The notes: a model not told the origin generated them from the letters alone. A DNA stretch of 16,655 nucleotides from Candidatus Mediterraneibacter colneyensis (GCA_019114745.1 DXEY01000040.1:1-16655), one strand, 5' to 3'. Counted from the first letter of the stretch, positions 1-6,434 are shown. Numbers and translations are program-made.

Positions 1-339
1 ATCTTTTTCATTGATGATATGTGGTTCACCTTTATCTAATCCGGTAAGCTTCAGCATCTTCTCCGTATCCTCTGTCGGCCTTGCGATCTTGTAATCCGTC
101 ACAATGCCTGCGAGCTCTTCGGCTCTAGCCTTTGCCGCTTCGAGCGCCGCCGTGACATCGGATACGCTTCCACGGAATTTGACCATGACGATCAGTGGTA
201 CAGGTAATTCATCTGCATTTGCCGGTTTATTTTTGTCGAATTTCTCGAGCCATACATTTCCAGCTTTACATCCGGCGTCAGCCGCCGCAAATGCTGTCGC
301 GAGCCCGAAGACCTCCAACATACCTACTGCTTCTCCCAT
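1..339 (-). CDS. BMC-domain microcompartment shell protein (3' end outside window)
   Basis: The 113 visible codons read off the left edge without a stop, so the C-terminus is missing. The start (GMLEVFGLATAFAAADAG) is the canonical first strand and helix of the BMC shell fold. Residues around 50-60 (LIVMVKFRGSVSDV) match the second strand and turn where PduA has VTVIVRGDVGAV, and residues 82-90 (DYKIARPTE) match its HVIPRPHTD segment. Such proteins form hexameric or trimeric shell tiles. A roughly 13-residue insert around residues 36-48 (KNKPANADELPVP) lengthens a loop relative to PduA/EutM. The ATG is preceded by GGGTGG six bases upstream and lies 11 bases after the alcohol dehydrogenase stop, so it is in the same operon. 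With the C-terminus missing I cannot say whether it is a single-domain BMC-H or tandem BMC-T protein. BMC assignment is confident; the subtype is not. Confidence 0.9.
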   Translation of the reverse strand, partial: MGEAVGMLEVFGLATAFAAADAGCKAGNVWLEKFDKNKPANADELPVPLIVMVKFRGSVSDVTAALEAAKARAEELAGIVTDYKIARPTEDTEKMLKLTGLDKGEPHIINEKD

Positions 340-350
340 AATGATCCACC

Positions 351-1562
351 CTATTTATTAACGATAGCGATCTTAAGGCCTTTCTGTGCAAGATTTGTCT
401 TGTGAGCCTCATTGATCTCCTCGAGCGGGAATCTGTGAGTGATCAGCTCTTTCATCGGAAGACCGATCGCCTGTGCCCTCTTCAGGAAATCAAAGGTCGT
501 TGCGTAATCTCTCAGCGTATATACCCAGGAGCCGACCAGATTGATCTCTTTTGAGCAGAGGTCAAAGTGCGGATTGATCGTAGCGTCACCGCCGTTGATG
601 AAGAATCCGAGCTCGCAGAGACCGCCGCCGTTGCGGATAAATTTGTAGATGTTCGCATGTGCTGCCGGTGAGCCCGTGCACTGGAATGCGAAATCAGCAA
701 GGTGTCCGCCGAACGCATCTTTCACTGCTCCTGAAAGAGCCTCGATGCCTTTGTACTCCATGAAGTTCACTGACTTGTCAGCGCCCATTCTCTTAGCGAA
801 GTCAAGTCTCTGCTGGTTGCCGTCTACAGCAACGATGTTCTCGATACCCAGTGTACGGAGAACTGCGATACAGATCAGACCGATCGGTCCGCATCCCTGT
901 ACGACAACTCTGCTGTTGAATCTTAAGATTCCTGTTGTCTTTGCTCTCTCTACGGCATGTACCAGTACTGCACATGGCTCGATGAGGATTCTGGAATCAA
1001 GATCCAGATCGCTTACGTTAAATACGGAAGAGCCTTCGCGGATGAGAATGTAGTCTGAGAACCATCCGTTCAGATGAATATCATCATCCGGAAGAAGTCC
1101 GTATACATCAGCGCCGCCCACGTTCTTCTTGTTCAGGTCGAACATCTCAATGTCCGGATCATCCTTGAAGATCATACATGTAACGACTTTGTCTCCAACT
1201 TTCAACGGCTTTCCTGCGCTGTCAGTTTTTACGTTCTTACCCATTTTAACGATCTCGCCGGTTCCCTCATGTCCGAGTGCTACCGGGATCAGTCCGAACG
1301 GGTCTTTCTTAAACTCATGGGCATCTGTTCCACAGATACCGCATCCTTCTACTTTTACAAGAATATCTCCGTCTCCTACTTCCGGGATCGGGAACTCTTT
1401 AATGTCATAATGCTCAAGTGAAGTCAGCATAGCAACATGTGCTGTCTTCGGAATTGCCTGGCTTGCCGCCGGCTGTGACCCTGATGCCGGGATTTTTTTG
1501 TCCAGCATGCTTTCAAGCACCTGTTTTACGACGGCTTCCACATTAGCGGAATTCATTTCCAT
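351..1562 (-). CDS. Zinc-type (MDR) alcohol dehydrogenase with N-terminal encapsulation peptide
   Basis: This 403-residue medium-chain dehydrogenase probably reduces propionaldehyde to 1-propanol, regenerating NAD+ inside the microcompartment; lactaldehyde reduction is an alternative. Catalytic zinc ligands are visible: Cys77 in CGICGTD, His98-Glu99 in GHE and Glu195 in IEPCA. The Rossmann motif GCGPIG is at 223-228, and Asp247 at the end of the second strand suggests NAD(H). Residues about 5-20 (SANVEAVVKQVLESML) form an amphipathic helix of the encapsulation-peptide type, joined to the enzyme by an Ala/Pro/Ser linker (about 25-40). The usual four-cysteine structural zinc lobe is absent; residues 127-160 hold one Cys (129). 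The ATG has AGGAGG eight bases upstream. It follows the aldehyde dehydrogenase gene after 155 bp containing a strong inverted repeat. The family is certain; the substrate is inferred from context. Confidence 0.93.
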   Translation of the reverse strand: MEMNSANVEAVVKQVLESMLDKKIPASGSQPAASQAIPKTAHVAMLTSLEHYDIKEFPIPEVGDGDILVKVEGCGICGTDAHEFKKDPFGLIPVALGHEGTGEIVKMGKNVKTDSAGKPLKVGDKVVTCMIFKDDPDIEMFDLNKKNVGGADVYGLLPDDDIHLNGWFSDYILIREGSSVFNVSDLDLDSRILIEPCAVLVHAVERAKTTGILRFNSRVVVQGCGPIGLICIAVLRTLGIENIVAVDGNQQRLDFAKRMGADKSVNFMEYKGIEALSGAVKDAFGGHLADFAFQCTGSPAAHANIYKFIRNGGGLCELGFFINGGDATINPHFDLCSKEINLVGSWVYTLRDYATTFDFLKRAQAIGLPMKELITHRFPLEEINEAHKTNLAQKGLKIAIVNK

Positions 1563-1589
1563 GCTATCTACCTCCTATTTCTGCCTCTC

Positions 1590-1706
1590 TTACGCCATGC
1601 CCAGCTCGATTCCGCTTCGCTTCATCTCGCTGTCGGCGTGCGCCGTATACTTCTGCCCCAGAAATATGTATCTGCAGACAAGTCTGCATACATATTTCTG
1701 TGTCAT
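1590..1706 (-). CDS. Possible 38-residue small ORF with a CxxxC motif
   Basis: The gap between the two dehydrogenase genes contains an ATG-initiated frame of 38 codons. The peptide begins MTQKYVCRLVCRYIF and ends KRSGIELGMA. The start loosely resembles a rubredoxin-like KYVC..CGYIY segment, but the cysteines are spaced CxxxC and no second pair follows, so it is not a rubredoxin. There is no purine-rich ribosome site before the ATG, which argues against efficient translation. The large inverted repeat of this gap lies inside its first half, so the frame may simply be the hairpin being read. Low confidence. Confidence 0.2.
   Translation of the reverse strand: MTQKYVCRLVCRYIFLGQKYTAHADSEMKRSGIELGMA
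1659..1700. repeat. 19-bp inverted repeat in the intercistronic gap
   Basis: The arms 1659-1679 and 1682-1700 pair perfectly over 19 bp (outer part CAGAAATATGTAT, inner part GCAGAC), apart from a two-base CT bulge at 1672-1673. Only two bases separate the arms, so the RNA tip would open to a loop of about four to six. It lies between the aldehyde and alcohol dehydrogenase genes. No T-run follows on the minus strand, so it is not a classical terminator. It could act as an mRNA-stabilising or processing stem that sets the ratio of the two enzymes, or be a protein-binding palindrome. Confidence 0.85.
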
Positions 1707-1717
1707 AAGTGCATGGC

Positions 1718-3106
1718 TTATCGTATGCACAAACTGTCTGTCATTACGCAGCGTCTTCTTTTTGTGAATGTGCTTGCGCTTGTCAGACCTTCGCCTGTCC
1801 TGCTGGCGATCGTAAATGTACAGAATCCTTCTCCGCCGAAGCCGAGTGCCGCATAAGACGGGCCGTTCTTCACGAGGATCGCTGTATCGATCGCTTTCGC
1901 ATATTTTGTAATATTGTCAACATTCTTAGAATGGATGTGAGCGGAATGACGGTTGCCGTGCTCAAGCCATACAGCCTGCTCTACCGCATCGTCAAAATCT
2001 TTCGCTCTTACCACGCCGAGGATCGGCATCATAAGCTCTGTTGCGATCAGCGGATGCTCCTTCGGACCTTCAAATGTAATACATCTGATATTGTCCGGAA
2101 CTGTAACACCGATCATGGAAAGCAGTGTCTTTGCATCACGTCCGACGCATTTTCTGTTCAGCTTTCCGCCTTTGAGAACAACTGCTGTAAGGGCATCCTG
2201 CTCTTCTTTAGAAGCCAGGTAGCATCCCTGCTCATTGATCATGTAGTTCATCAGTTCATCTACAACCGAATCAACTGCTACGATCTCTTTCTCAGCGATA
2301 CACGGAAGATTGTTGTCAAACGTACATCCGTTTACAATATCTTCAGCGGCTTTACGGATATCTGCCGTCTCATCTACAAGCGCCGGCGGATTTCCTGCTC
2401 CTGCTCCGATTCCTCTTCTTCCTGAAGACAGAACCGCAGTAACAACTCCCGGGCCGCCCGTTGCGGCAATAAGCTGGATTGCCGGATGTTTCATCATGAT
2501 ATTGCTTGTCTCAAGCGTCGGATGCTCCACTGTACACGCGATATTGTCCGGGCCGCCTGCCTCTACGGATGCCTCGTTTACAAGGTTGATCGCATAGATA
2601 GACGTCTTGATCGCAGCCGGATGCGGATTGAATACTACAGTGTTTCCTGCCGCAAACATACCGATCGTATTACAGAGAACTGTCTCACTCGGATTTGTAC
2701 ACGGCGTGATCGCTCCGATCACTCCGAAAGGACCCATCTCAATCAGAGTAAGTCCTCTGTCTCCTGACCATGCCGTAGTCGTGATATCTTCCGTTCCCGG
2801 AGTCTTTTCAGCGACAAGCTGGTGTTTCAGGATCTTATGTCCGACATTTCCCATGCCGGTTTCCTGTACGCCCATGCGTGCAAGAATTTCTGCGTTCTCC
2901 CTGATCTTTTTACGGATATTGGAGATAACTTTTTCTCTGTGGTCCAGAGACATTCTGGCAACGACCTTCTGCGCTTTTTTTGCTGCCTCGATCGCCTCGT
3001 TCATGTCAGCAAACACACCTCTGTCCGCCGATACATCGGAAGCGATCTGCATCTTTGCCATAACTTCCTGTACGATGTCCTGAACCATCTGTTCATTTAC
3101 AGACAC
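1718..3106 (-). CDS. pduP: CoA-acylating propionaldehyde dehydrogenase, PduP-like, microcompartment-targeted
   Basis: This 462-residue enzyme of the PduP/EutE group oxidises propionaldehyde to propionyl-CoA with NAD+ and CoA in the microcompartment lumen. Catalytic Cys269 lies in FDNNLPCIAEKE, the PduP signature. Other family segments are ITPCTNPSE (133-141), GGPGVV (217-222) and GAGAGNPP (234-241). The first 20 residues (start SVNEQMVQDIVQEVMAKMQ) form the amphipathic encapsulation helix, followed by a linker to about residue 30. The start is GTG at 3106 with AGGAGG seven bases upstream; the first in-frame ATG (codon 7) would remove part of the helix. The gene overlaps the end of the upstream DUF336 gene by 10 bp, implying translational coupling. 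It pairs with the downstream alcohol dehydrogenase, which would recycle its NADH. Confidence 0.95.
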   Translation of the reverse strand: MSVNEQMVQDIVQEVMAKMQIASDVSADRGVFADMNEAIEAAKKAQKVVARMSLDHREKVISNIRKKIRENAEILARMGVQETGMGNVGHKILKHQLVAEKTPGTEDITTTAWSGDRGLTLIEMGPFGVIGAITPCTNPSETVLCNTIGMFAAGNTVVFNPHPAAIKTSIYAINLVNEASVEAGGPDNIACTVEHPTLETSNIMMKHPAIQLIAATGGPGVVTAVLSSGRRGIGAGAGNPPALVDETADIRKAAEDIVNGCTFDNNLPCIAEKEIVAVDSVVDELMNYMINEQGCYLASKEEQDALTAVVLKGGKLNRKCVGRDAKTLLSMIGVTVPDNIRCITFEGPKEHPLIATELMMPILGVVRAKDFDDAVEQAVWLEHGNRHSAHIHSKNVDNITKYAKAIDTAILVKNGPSYAALGFGGEGFCTFTIASRTGEGLTSASTFTKRRRCVMTDSLCIR

Positions 3107-3618
3107 TCTAATACCTCCTTAAAGACTTCCTTTCCATAAGCCGCGATGGCGGTATCCTCTTCCGCCGATCCGCCGCTGACGCCAAGCGCCCCTACGATGT
3201 GTCCGTCATATTCGAGCACCTCGCCGCCGCCGAAGATAACGATCTTTCCGTTATTCGTGAACTGAATCCCATAAAGATCCTGTCCGGGCTGGCTCAATCT
3301 GCTCAGCTGTGCGGTGGACATTTTCAGGCTCGCGGATGTGTAAGTCTTGTTTATTGCAATGTCGAAACTAGCTATGTATGCGCCGTCCATACACTGGACA
3401 GCAACCGGTCTCCCGGCTTTATCCGAGACAGCAGCTACAATGCTGATCCCCATCTCATCTGCCTTTGCCCTGACTTTTTCGATCAGTGCATTGGCAAGTT
3501 CCAGAGTCATCTGGTGCTTTTTACATTTACAGACATGGGGTTTATCATGAGCAGGAGCTGTCTCTTTCATCTGATCCAATACGGCCTTTACCGCATTGGT
3601 GATATCCTGTTCATTCAT
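3097..3618 (-). CDS. DUF336 / GlcG / PduO C-terminal-like protein with encapsulation helix
   Basis: Residues about 36-173 form a GlcG/HbpS/PduO-C (DUF336) domain: QMTLELANALIEKVRAKA, then AAVSDKAGRPVAVQCMDGA, the helix FDIAINKTYTSA, and the closing glycine-rich GALGVSGGSAEEDTAIA. Members of this family bind haem or corrinoids, and the fold is common in microcompartment operons, where its exact role is unsettled. The N-terminus (MNEQDITNAVKAVLDQM) is an amphipathic helix of the encapsulation-peptide type. The linker contains CKC at residues 30-32, a possible metal or haem contact. It is the DUF336 half only, with no PduO-type cobalamin adenosyltransferase domain. The ATG at 3618 has AGGAGT seven bases upstream, overlapping the aldolase stop codon 11 bases away. 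Domain call is confident; function is open. Confidence 0.9.
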   Translation of the reverse strand: MNEQDITNAVKAVLDQMKETAPAHDKPHVCKCKKHQMTLELANALIEKVRAKADEMGISIVAAVSDKAGRPVAVQCMDGAYIASFDIAINKTYTSASLKMSTAQLSRLSQPGQDLYGIQFTNNGKIVIFGGGEVLEYDGHIVGALGVSGGSAEEDTAIAAYGKEVFKEVLECL

Positions 3619-3629
3619 ATGCTGAACTC

Positions 3630-4445
3630 CTACATTCCAAGCTGTTCCATAACTTTCTTTGTAATAGAAGCAACCAGGTCAGCGTCTGTGTTTGCTGTTG
3701 TTGAAGCTGCTACTGTCTTGCCACAGGAACCGCCGCATGAATGGCAGCTCGGTTTGCCTGCCTGTGCATTCGGGCAGAGGTTAGCCGGATGTTTTCCCGG
3801 AAGTCCCATCTGTCTTCTGATCTCATACAGTCTCTCAACCTGCTCTTTGCTGAACTCCTGCGGTCCGCCGATCTGCATCGTCTGCCATAACAGCTGTGCA
3901 TAAAATTCTACAGACTCCATCTTCATGTATGCTGCAAGAAGGCTGTCAGAGAATGTCAGTGCACCGTGGTTCTCAAGGAGAACTGCATCGAAATGCTCAA
4001 GGTACGGCTCAACTGCGTCCGGAATCTCCATTGTGGAAGGTGTTCCGTAAGGAGCGATCGGCACACATCCGAGCGCGATAACTGCTTCCGGCATGATCGG
4101 CTGTGTCAGCGGGATGCCTGCGATAGCAAATGTTGTCGCATACAGCGGATGAGCATGTACAACAGATTTAACATCCGGTCTCTTCTGATATACACGCATG
4201 TGCATCTTGATCTCTGATGACGGTCTGAACCCTTTGTTAGCCTGAAGAACGTTACCATTCTCGTCAACCTTGCAGATGTACTCCGGTGTCATGAACCCTT
4301 TGCTGACACCAGTCGGTGTACATAAAAACTCGTGGTCGTTGAGTTTTACGGAGAAGTTACCGTCGTTGGCAGCAACCATTCCGCGATTGTAAACCCGCTT
4401 ACCGATCTCACACATTTCTTTTTTGATTTCGTATTCGTTTTGCAT
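3630..4445 (-). CDS. fucA: Class II fuculose/rhamnulose-phosphate aldolase with C-terminal encapsulation peptide
   Basis: This 271-residue zinc aldolase of the FucA/AraD family would cleave L-fuculose-1-phosphate (or rhamnulose-1-phosphate) to dihydroxyacetone phosphate and L-lactaldehyde. Visible family features are NDGNFSVKL (27-35), PTGVSKG (44-50), catalytic Glu78 in SSE, and zinc ligands His97 and His99 in VHAHP and His160 in LENHGA. The aldolase ends near residue 220. A cysteine-rich linker follows (Cys224, 234, 237, 241), then an amphipathic helix (DADLVASITKKVMEQLGM, 254-271) typical of encapsulation peptides. The frame is open upstream to 4583, but the ATG at 4445 is chosen because a strong AAGGAGGAG lies just before it and the sequence upstream is promoter and untranslated leader. 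Sugar preference cannot be fixed from sequence. Confidence 0.93.
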   Translation of the reverse strand: MQNEYEIKKEMCEIGKRVYNRGMVAANDGNFSVKLNDHEFLCTPTGVSKGFMTPEYICKVDENGNVLQANKGFRPSSEIKMHMRVYQKRPDVKSVVHAHPLYATTFAIAGIPLTQPIMPEAVIALGCVPIAPYGTPSTMEIPDAVEPYLEHFDAVLLENHGALTFSDSLLAAYMKMESVEFYAQLLWQTMQIGGPQEFSKEQVERLYEIRRQMGLPGKHPANLCPNAQAGKPSCHSCGGSCGKTVAASTTANTDADLVASITKKVMEQLGM

Positions 4446-4467
4446 CTTTTCTCCTCCTTGGATTCTA

Positions 4468-4484
4468 CAAAACATTTTGTTTTG
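4468..4484. repeat. Small inverted repeat in the aldolase leader
   Basis: CAAAAC and GTTTTG pair over 6 bp around ATTTT. The site lies roughly 10-27 bases after the predicted transcription start of the internal promoter and upstream of the aldolase ribosome site. The stem is AT-rich and weak as RNA; a repressor or activator site in the DNA is equally possible. Confidence 0.4.
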
Positions 4485-4500
4485 CGTTGTTTCTAGTTGA

Positions 4501-4529
4501 ATATTACCACACAATCCCACAATAGTCAA
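4501..4529 (-). promoter_or_regulatory. Internal sigma-A promoter for the aldolase and downstream BMC genes
   Basis: On the minus strand, -35 TTGACT (4529-4524) and -10 TAATAT (4506-4501) are separated by exactly 17 bases. The -35 begins two bases after the last base of the upstream EutP/PduV-like gene. Transcription would start near 4494, giving a leader of about 50 bases before the aldolase ATG. Confidence 0.75.
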
Positions 4530-4530
4530 C

Positions 4531-5013
4531 TTATTTTGATGTTGGTTTTTTGTGGATTTCATCTTCTTCCCACGGTAATACATCGCCTTCCTCTTTCAGG
4601 TATTCCAGTATTTCCGGAATCCCCTCATAATTCCTGGAATCTACATAGAAGATCTTCCTGCATCCCGCGAGCCGGAGCCACCGTTCCGCCCTCGCCACAT
4701 CCGCTTTTTCATCGTGGATCTTTGTGACGATTCCGACAACTTCCCGGTTGCATGTCGCTGTACAGCAGGGCGGATACAGCGAGTAGGGTTCAGTTGCTGA
4801 CAGGAGCATTCCCACCACATCCGCTTCATACGTATACAGTGCCAGTGCGTATCCCAGATGTTTCGTCTGTGCATATTCTCCGGGAGTATCGATGATCACA
4901 TCAAAATTATTGACGTACTGGGTCTTGTGATAGTGTATCTTTTCACCTTTCAGGGCCTGGGTCAGTGTGGTTTTTCCACATTCGCTCCGCCCCACCAGTA
5001 CTATTTTTTTCAT
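4531..5013 (-). CDS. eutP: EutP/PduV-like P-loop GTPase-fold microcompartment protein
   Basis: A 160-residue Ras-like P-loop protein of the EutP/PduV family, found in most Pdu/Eut-type microcompartment operons. Walker A is GRSECGKT (8-15), the switch II-type motif DTPGE is at 42-46, and TKIH (97-100) stands where GTPases have NKxD. Salmonella EutP has been reported to have acetate kinase activity, and PduV has been linked to microcompartment positioning; neither can be assigned here from sequence. PPCCTATC (81-88) is a cysteine-rich loop. The ATG follows the stop of the PduU-like gene by four bases, with GAGG about 10 bases upstream inside that gene, so the two are co-transcribed. Length matches the family. 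Confidence 0.92.
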   Translation of the reverse strand: MKKIVLVGRSECGKTTLTQALKGEKIHYHKTQYVNNFDVIIDTPGEYAQTKHLGYALALYTYEADVVGMLLSATEPYSLYPPCCTATCNREVVGIVTKIHDEKADVARAERWLRLAGCRKIFYVDSRNYEGIPEILEYLKEEGDVLPWEEDEIHKKPTSK

Positions 5014-5017
5014 TATA

Positions 5018-5380
5018 TTATGTCCTCGTTATCTCACACACGGAAAAACCCATCTTGTCCTTTACATATTCAAGGACTGCTCTGATAGCCGCCTCCGTCT
5101 CCGAGATCGTGCCGGTCACGATCAGAGTCCCGCTGAACCTGTCCACAAAGCCAAGCTCGATCCCCGCAGCCTTGATCGCGATATCTCCTGCTATGATCGC
5201 AGTCTCAGCCGGGCTGATCGTCAGCACGCCGATGGCAGATTTGCTGTGTTCGACCCTCGGGTCAAGCCCCAGTTTCTCATACAGGGTGATATCCGGACTT
5301 GCAATCAGATGCGCGATGGTGATCTCCTTACCCGGGACCTGCTCCTGAATGATGCGCTCCGGCATATGTTCCTGAGTCAT
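5018..5380 (-). CDS. pduU: PduU/EutS-like circularly permuted BMC shell protein
   Basis: This 120-residue shell protein resembles PduU/EutS closely: RIIQEQVPGKEITIAHLIA at 9-27, then SAIGVLTISPAETAIIAGDIA and GFVDRFSGTLIVTG, then the terminal SVCEIT strand. In this group the BMC fold is circularly permuted and the N-terminal strands build a small barrel capping the hexamer pore. The ATG at 5380 has GGAGG nine bases upstream. It is the first gene after the promoter at 5427-5455 and so the likely first gene of this operon segment, with the EutP/PduV-like gene directly behind it. Confidence 0.95.
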   Translation of the reverse strand: MTQEHMPERIIQEQVPGKEITIAHLIASPDITLYEKLGLDPRVEHSKSAIGVLTISPAETAIIAGDIAIKAAGIELGFVDRFSGTLIVTGTISETEAAIRAVLEYVKDKMGFSVCEITRT

Positions 5381-5426
5381 TTCACCCTTCCTCCAATCTG
5401 ATTCTCATAATCCTGCAGTTAGAATA

Positions 5427-5455
5427 ATTATACTTTATACTTGAAATTAAGTCAA
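5427..5455 (-). promoter_or_regulatory. Sigma-A promoter of the BMC operon segment
   Basis: Minus-strand -35 TTGACT (5455-5450) and a perfect -10 TATAAT (5432-5427) with a 17-base spacer. Transcription would start near 5420, about 40 bases before the PduU-like ATG. The -35 hexamer is identical to that of the internal promoter at 4501-4529. Confidence 0.8.
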
Positions 5456-5519
5456 CGCGAATCAACGGCAATTTCATATTACCATCTCAAACTTCCCACA
5501 CAAACCAACATCGTATCTG

Positions 5520-5539
5520 TTGTTTTTTATTTGTTTTTT
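5520..5539 (+). promoter_or_regulatory. Paired TTGTTTTTT tracts upstream of the PHP promoter
   Basis: TTGTTTTTT occurs at 5520-5528 and again at 5531-5539, 11 bp apart (one helical turn), ending 11 bp before the -35 box. Position and composition suit an UP element or intrinsically curved DNA. The rest of the 225-bp divergent gap (5381-5605) holds the two promoters and no gene. Confidence 0.35.
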
Positions 5540-5550
5540 GTGTTTTCACA

Positions 5551-5579
5551 TTGACATTGCCACAAAAATGTTCCATACT
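5551..5579 (+). promoter_or_regulatory. Sigma-A promoter of the PHP phosphatase gene
   Basis: Plus-strand -35 TTGACA (5551-5556) and -10 CATACT (5574-5579) with a 17-base spacer. Transcription would start near 5586, about 35 bases before the preferred GTG start. Confidence 0.7.
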
Positions 5580-5620
5580 AAAAACAACAGGATTTTTTCA
5601 GGAAAGTGAGGTGTGGTTCC

Positions 5621-6406
5621 GTGACATATCAGGAAAACATATATGGCATATATACCGGTAACCACGCGCACACTGATCCGGAGCCAAAAGAACGGTACGA
5701 ACTGGATATCCACACCCACACGATCGCAAGCGGGCACGGTTCCTGCGCGACGATCACAGATATGGCAAAAGCTGCCAGAGCCCGCAATCTCAAAATGATC
5801 GGCATATCAGACCACGGGCCTGCCACGTTAGGGGGCGGACGCATTTCTTATTTCCGGAACCTGAAATATGCGCAGCGCGAACGTCTCGGCATAAAAATGC
5901 TGTACGGCGCAGAAGCAAATATCATAAATCACAGGGGAAATCTGGATCTGAGCGATGACATTCTCAAAGGACTGGACTACGTCATCGCCAGTATGCACCA
6001 TCCCACGATCAAGCCCGGATCTGTGGAGGAAAATACCGGGGCATATATCCGCGCCATGAAAAATCCTTATGTATCGGTGATCGGGCATTGTGATGATACA
6101 AAGTTTCCGATCGATCCGTTTAAACTCTTTGCTGCCGCAATGGAGAACCACGTACTCCTGGAAATCAACAACAGTTCTCTGAGCCCCGAGGGCTACAGGG
6201 GGGATACAAAATATACGGATCTGATCCTCCTGAATCTGTCCGTACACTTTAACTATCCTGTCCTTCTCTCAAGTGACAGCCATGGAACTGCACATGTCGG
6301 AGACTTTACATACGCGGCGGAAGCGGCAAATCTTGCCAAAGTACCGCGAAACCTGATCCTCAACTATTCGTCAAAAGCACTGTTAAGTTTTCTGGCGGGG
6401 AAATAA
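5621..6406 (+). CDS. PHP-domain metal-dependent phosphatase, YcdX-like
   Basis: A 261-residue PHP-domain protein similar to Escherichia coli YcdX, a trinuclear-zinc phosphatase. Metal-binding motifs are visible in order: DIHTHT (His31, His33) with His39, SDHG (Asp64-His65), GAEAN (Glu98), MHHP (His126-127), IGHCDD (His156), LEINNSS (180-186) and SDSHGTAHVGDF (Asp219, His221). The substrate is unknown; a sugar phosphate would suit the neighbours but this is inference. I place the start at GTG 5621 because GAGGTG lies seven bases upstream. An earlier in-frame GTG at 5606 would add five residues but has a poorly placed ribosome site. It is divergent from the BMC operon, so it may share regulation, and ends at a hairpin beginning 28 bases downstream. 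Confidence 0.88.
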   Translation: MTYQENIYGIYTGNHAHTDPEPKERYELDIHTHTIASGHGSCATITDMAKAARARNLKMIGISDHGPATLGGGRISYFRNLKYAQRERLGIKMLYGAEANIINHRGNLDLSDDILKGLDYVIASMHHPTIKPGSVEENTGAYIRAMKNPYVSVIGHCDDTKFPIDPFKLFAAAMENHVLLEINNSSLSPEGYRGDTKYTDLILLNLSVHFNYPVLLSSDSHGTAHVGDFTYAAEAANLAKVPRNLILNYSSKALLSFLAGK

Positions 6407-6434
6407 CTGATATTTATACTGATGAGAAAAAGAG

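Noticed and set aside
1709..1730. GTGCAT/ATGCAC inverted repeat over the aldehyde dehydrogenase stop as a terminator
   Set aside because: Only six base pairs, a ten-base loop and no T-run.
4478..4493. A cre-like (CcpA) site in the aldolase leader
   Set aside because: Aligned on the central CG, it lacks the TG and CA ends of the consensus at the right spacing.
4446..4583. N-terminal extension of the aldolase frame up to 4583
   Set aside because: It would overlap the end of the eutP-like gene, contains the internal promoter, and lacks the AAGGAGGAG found just before 4445.
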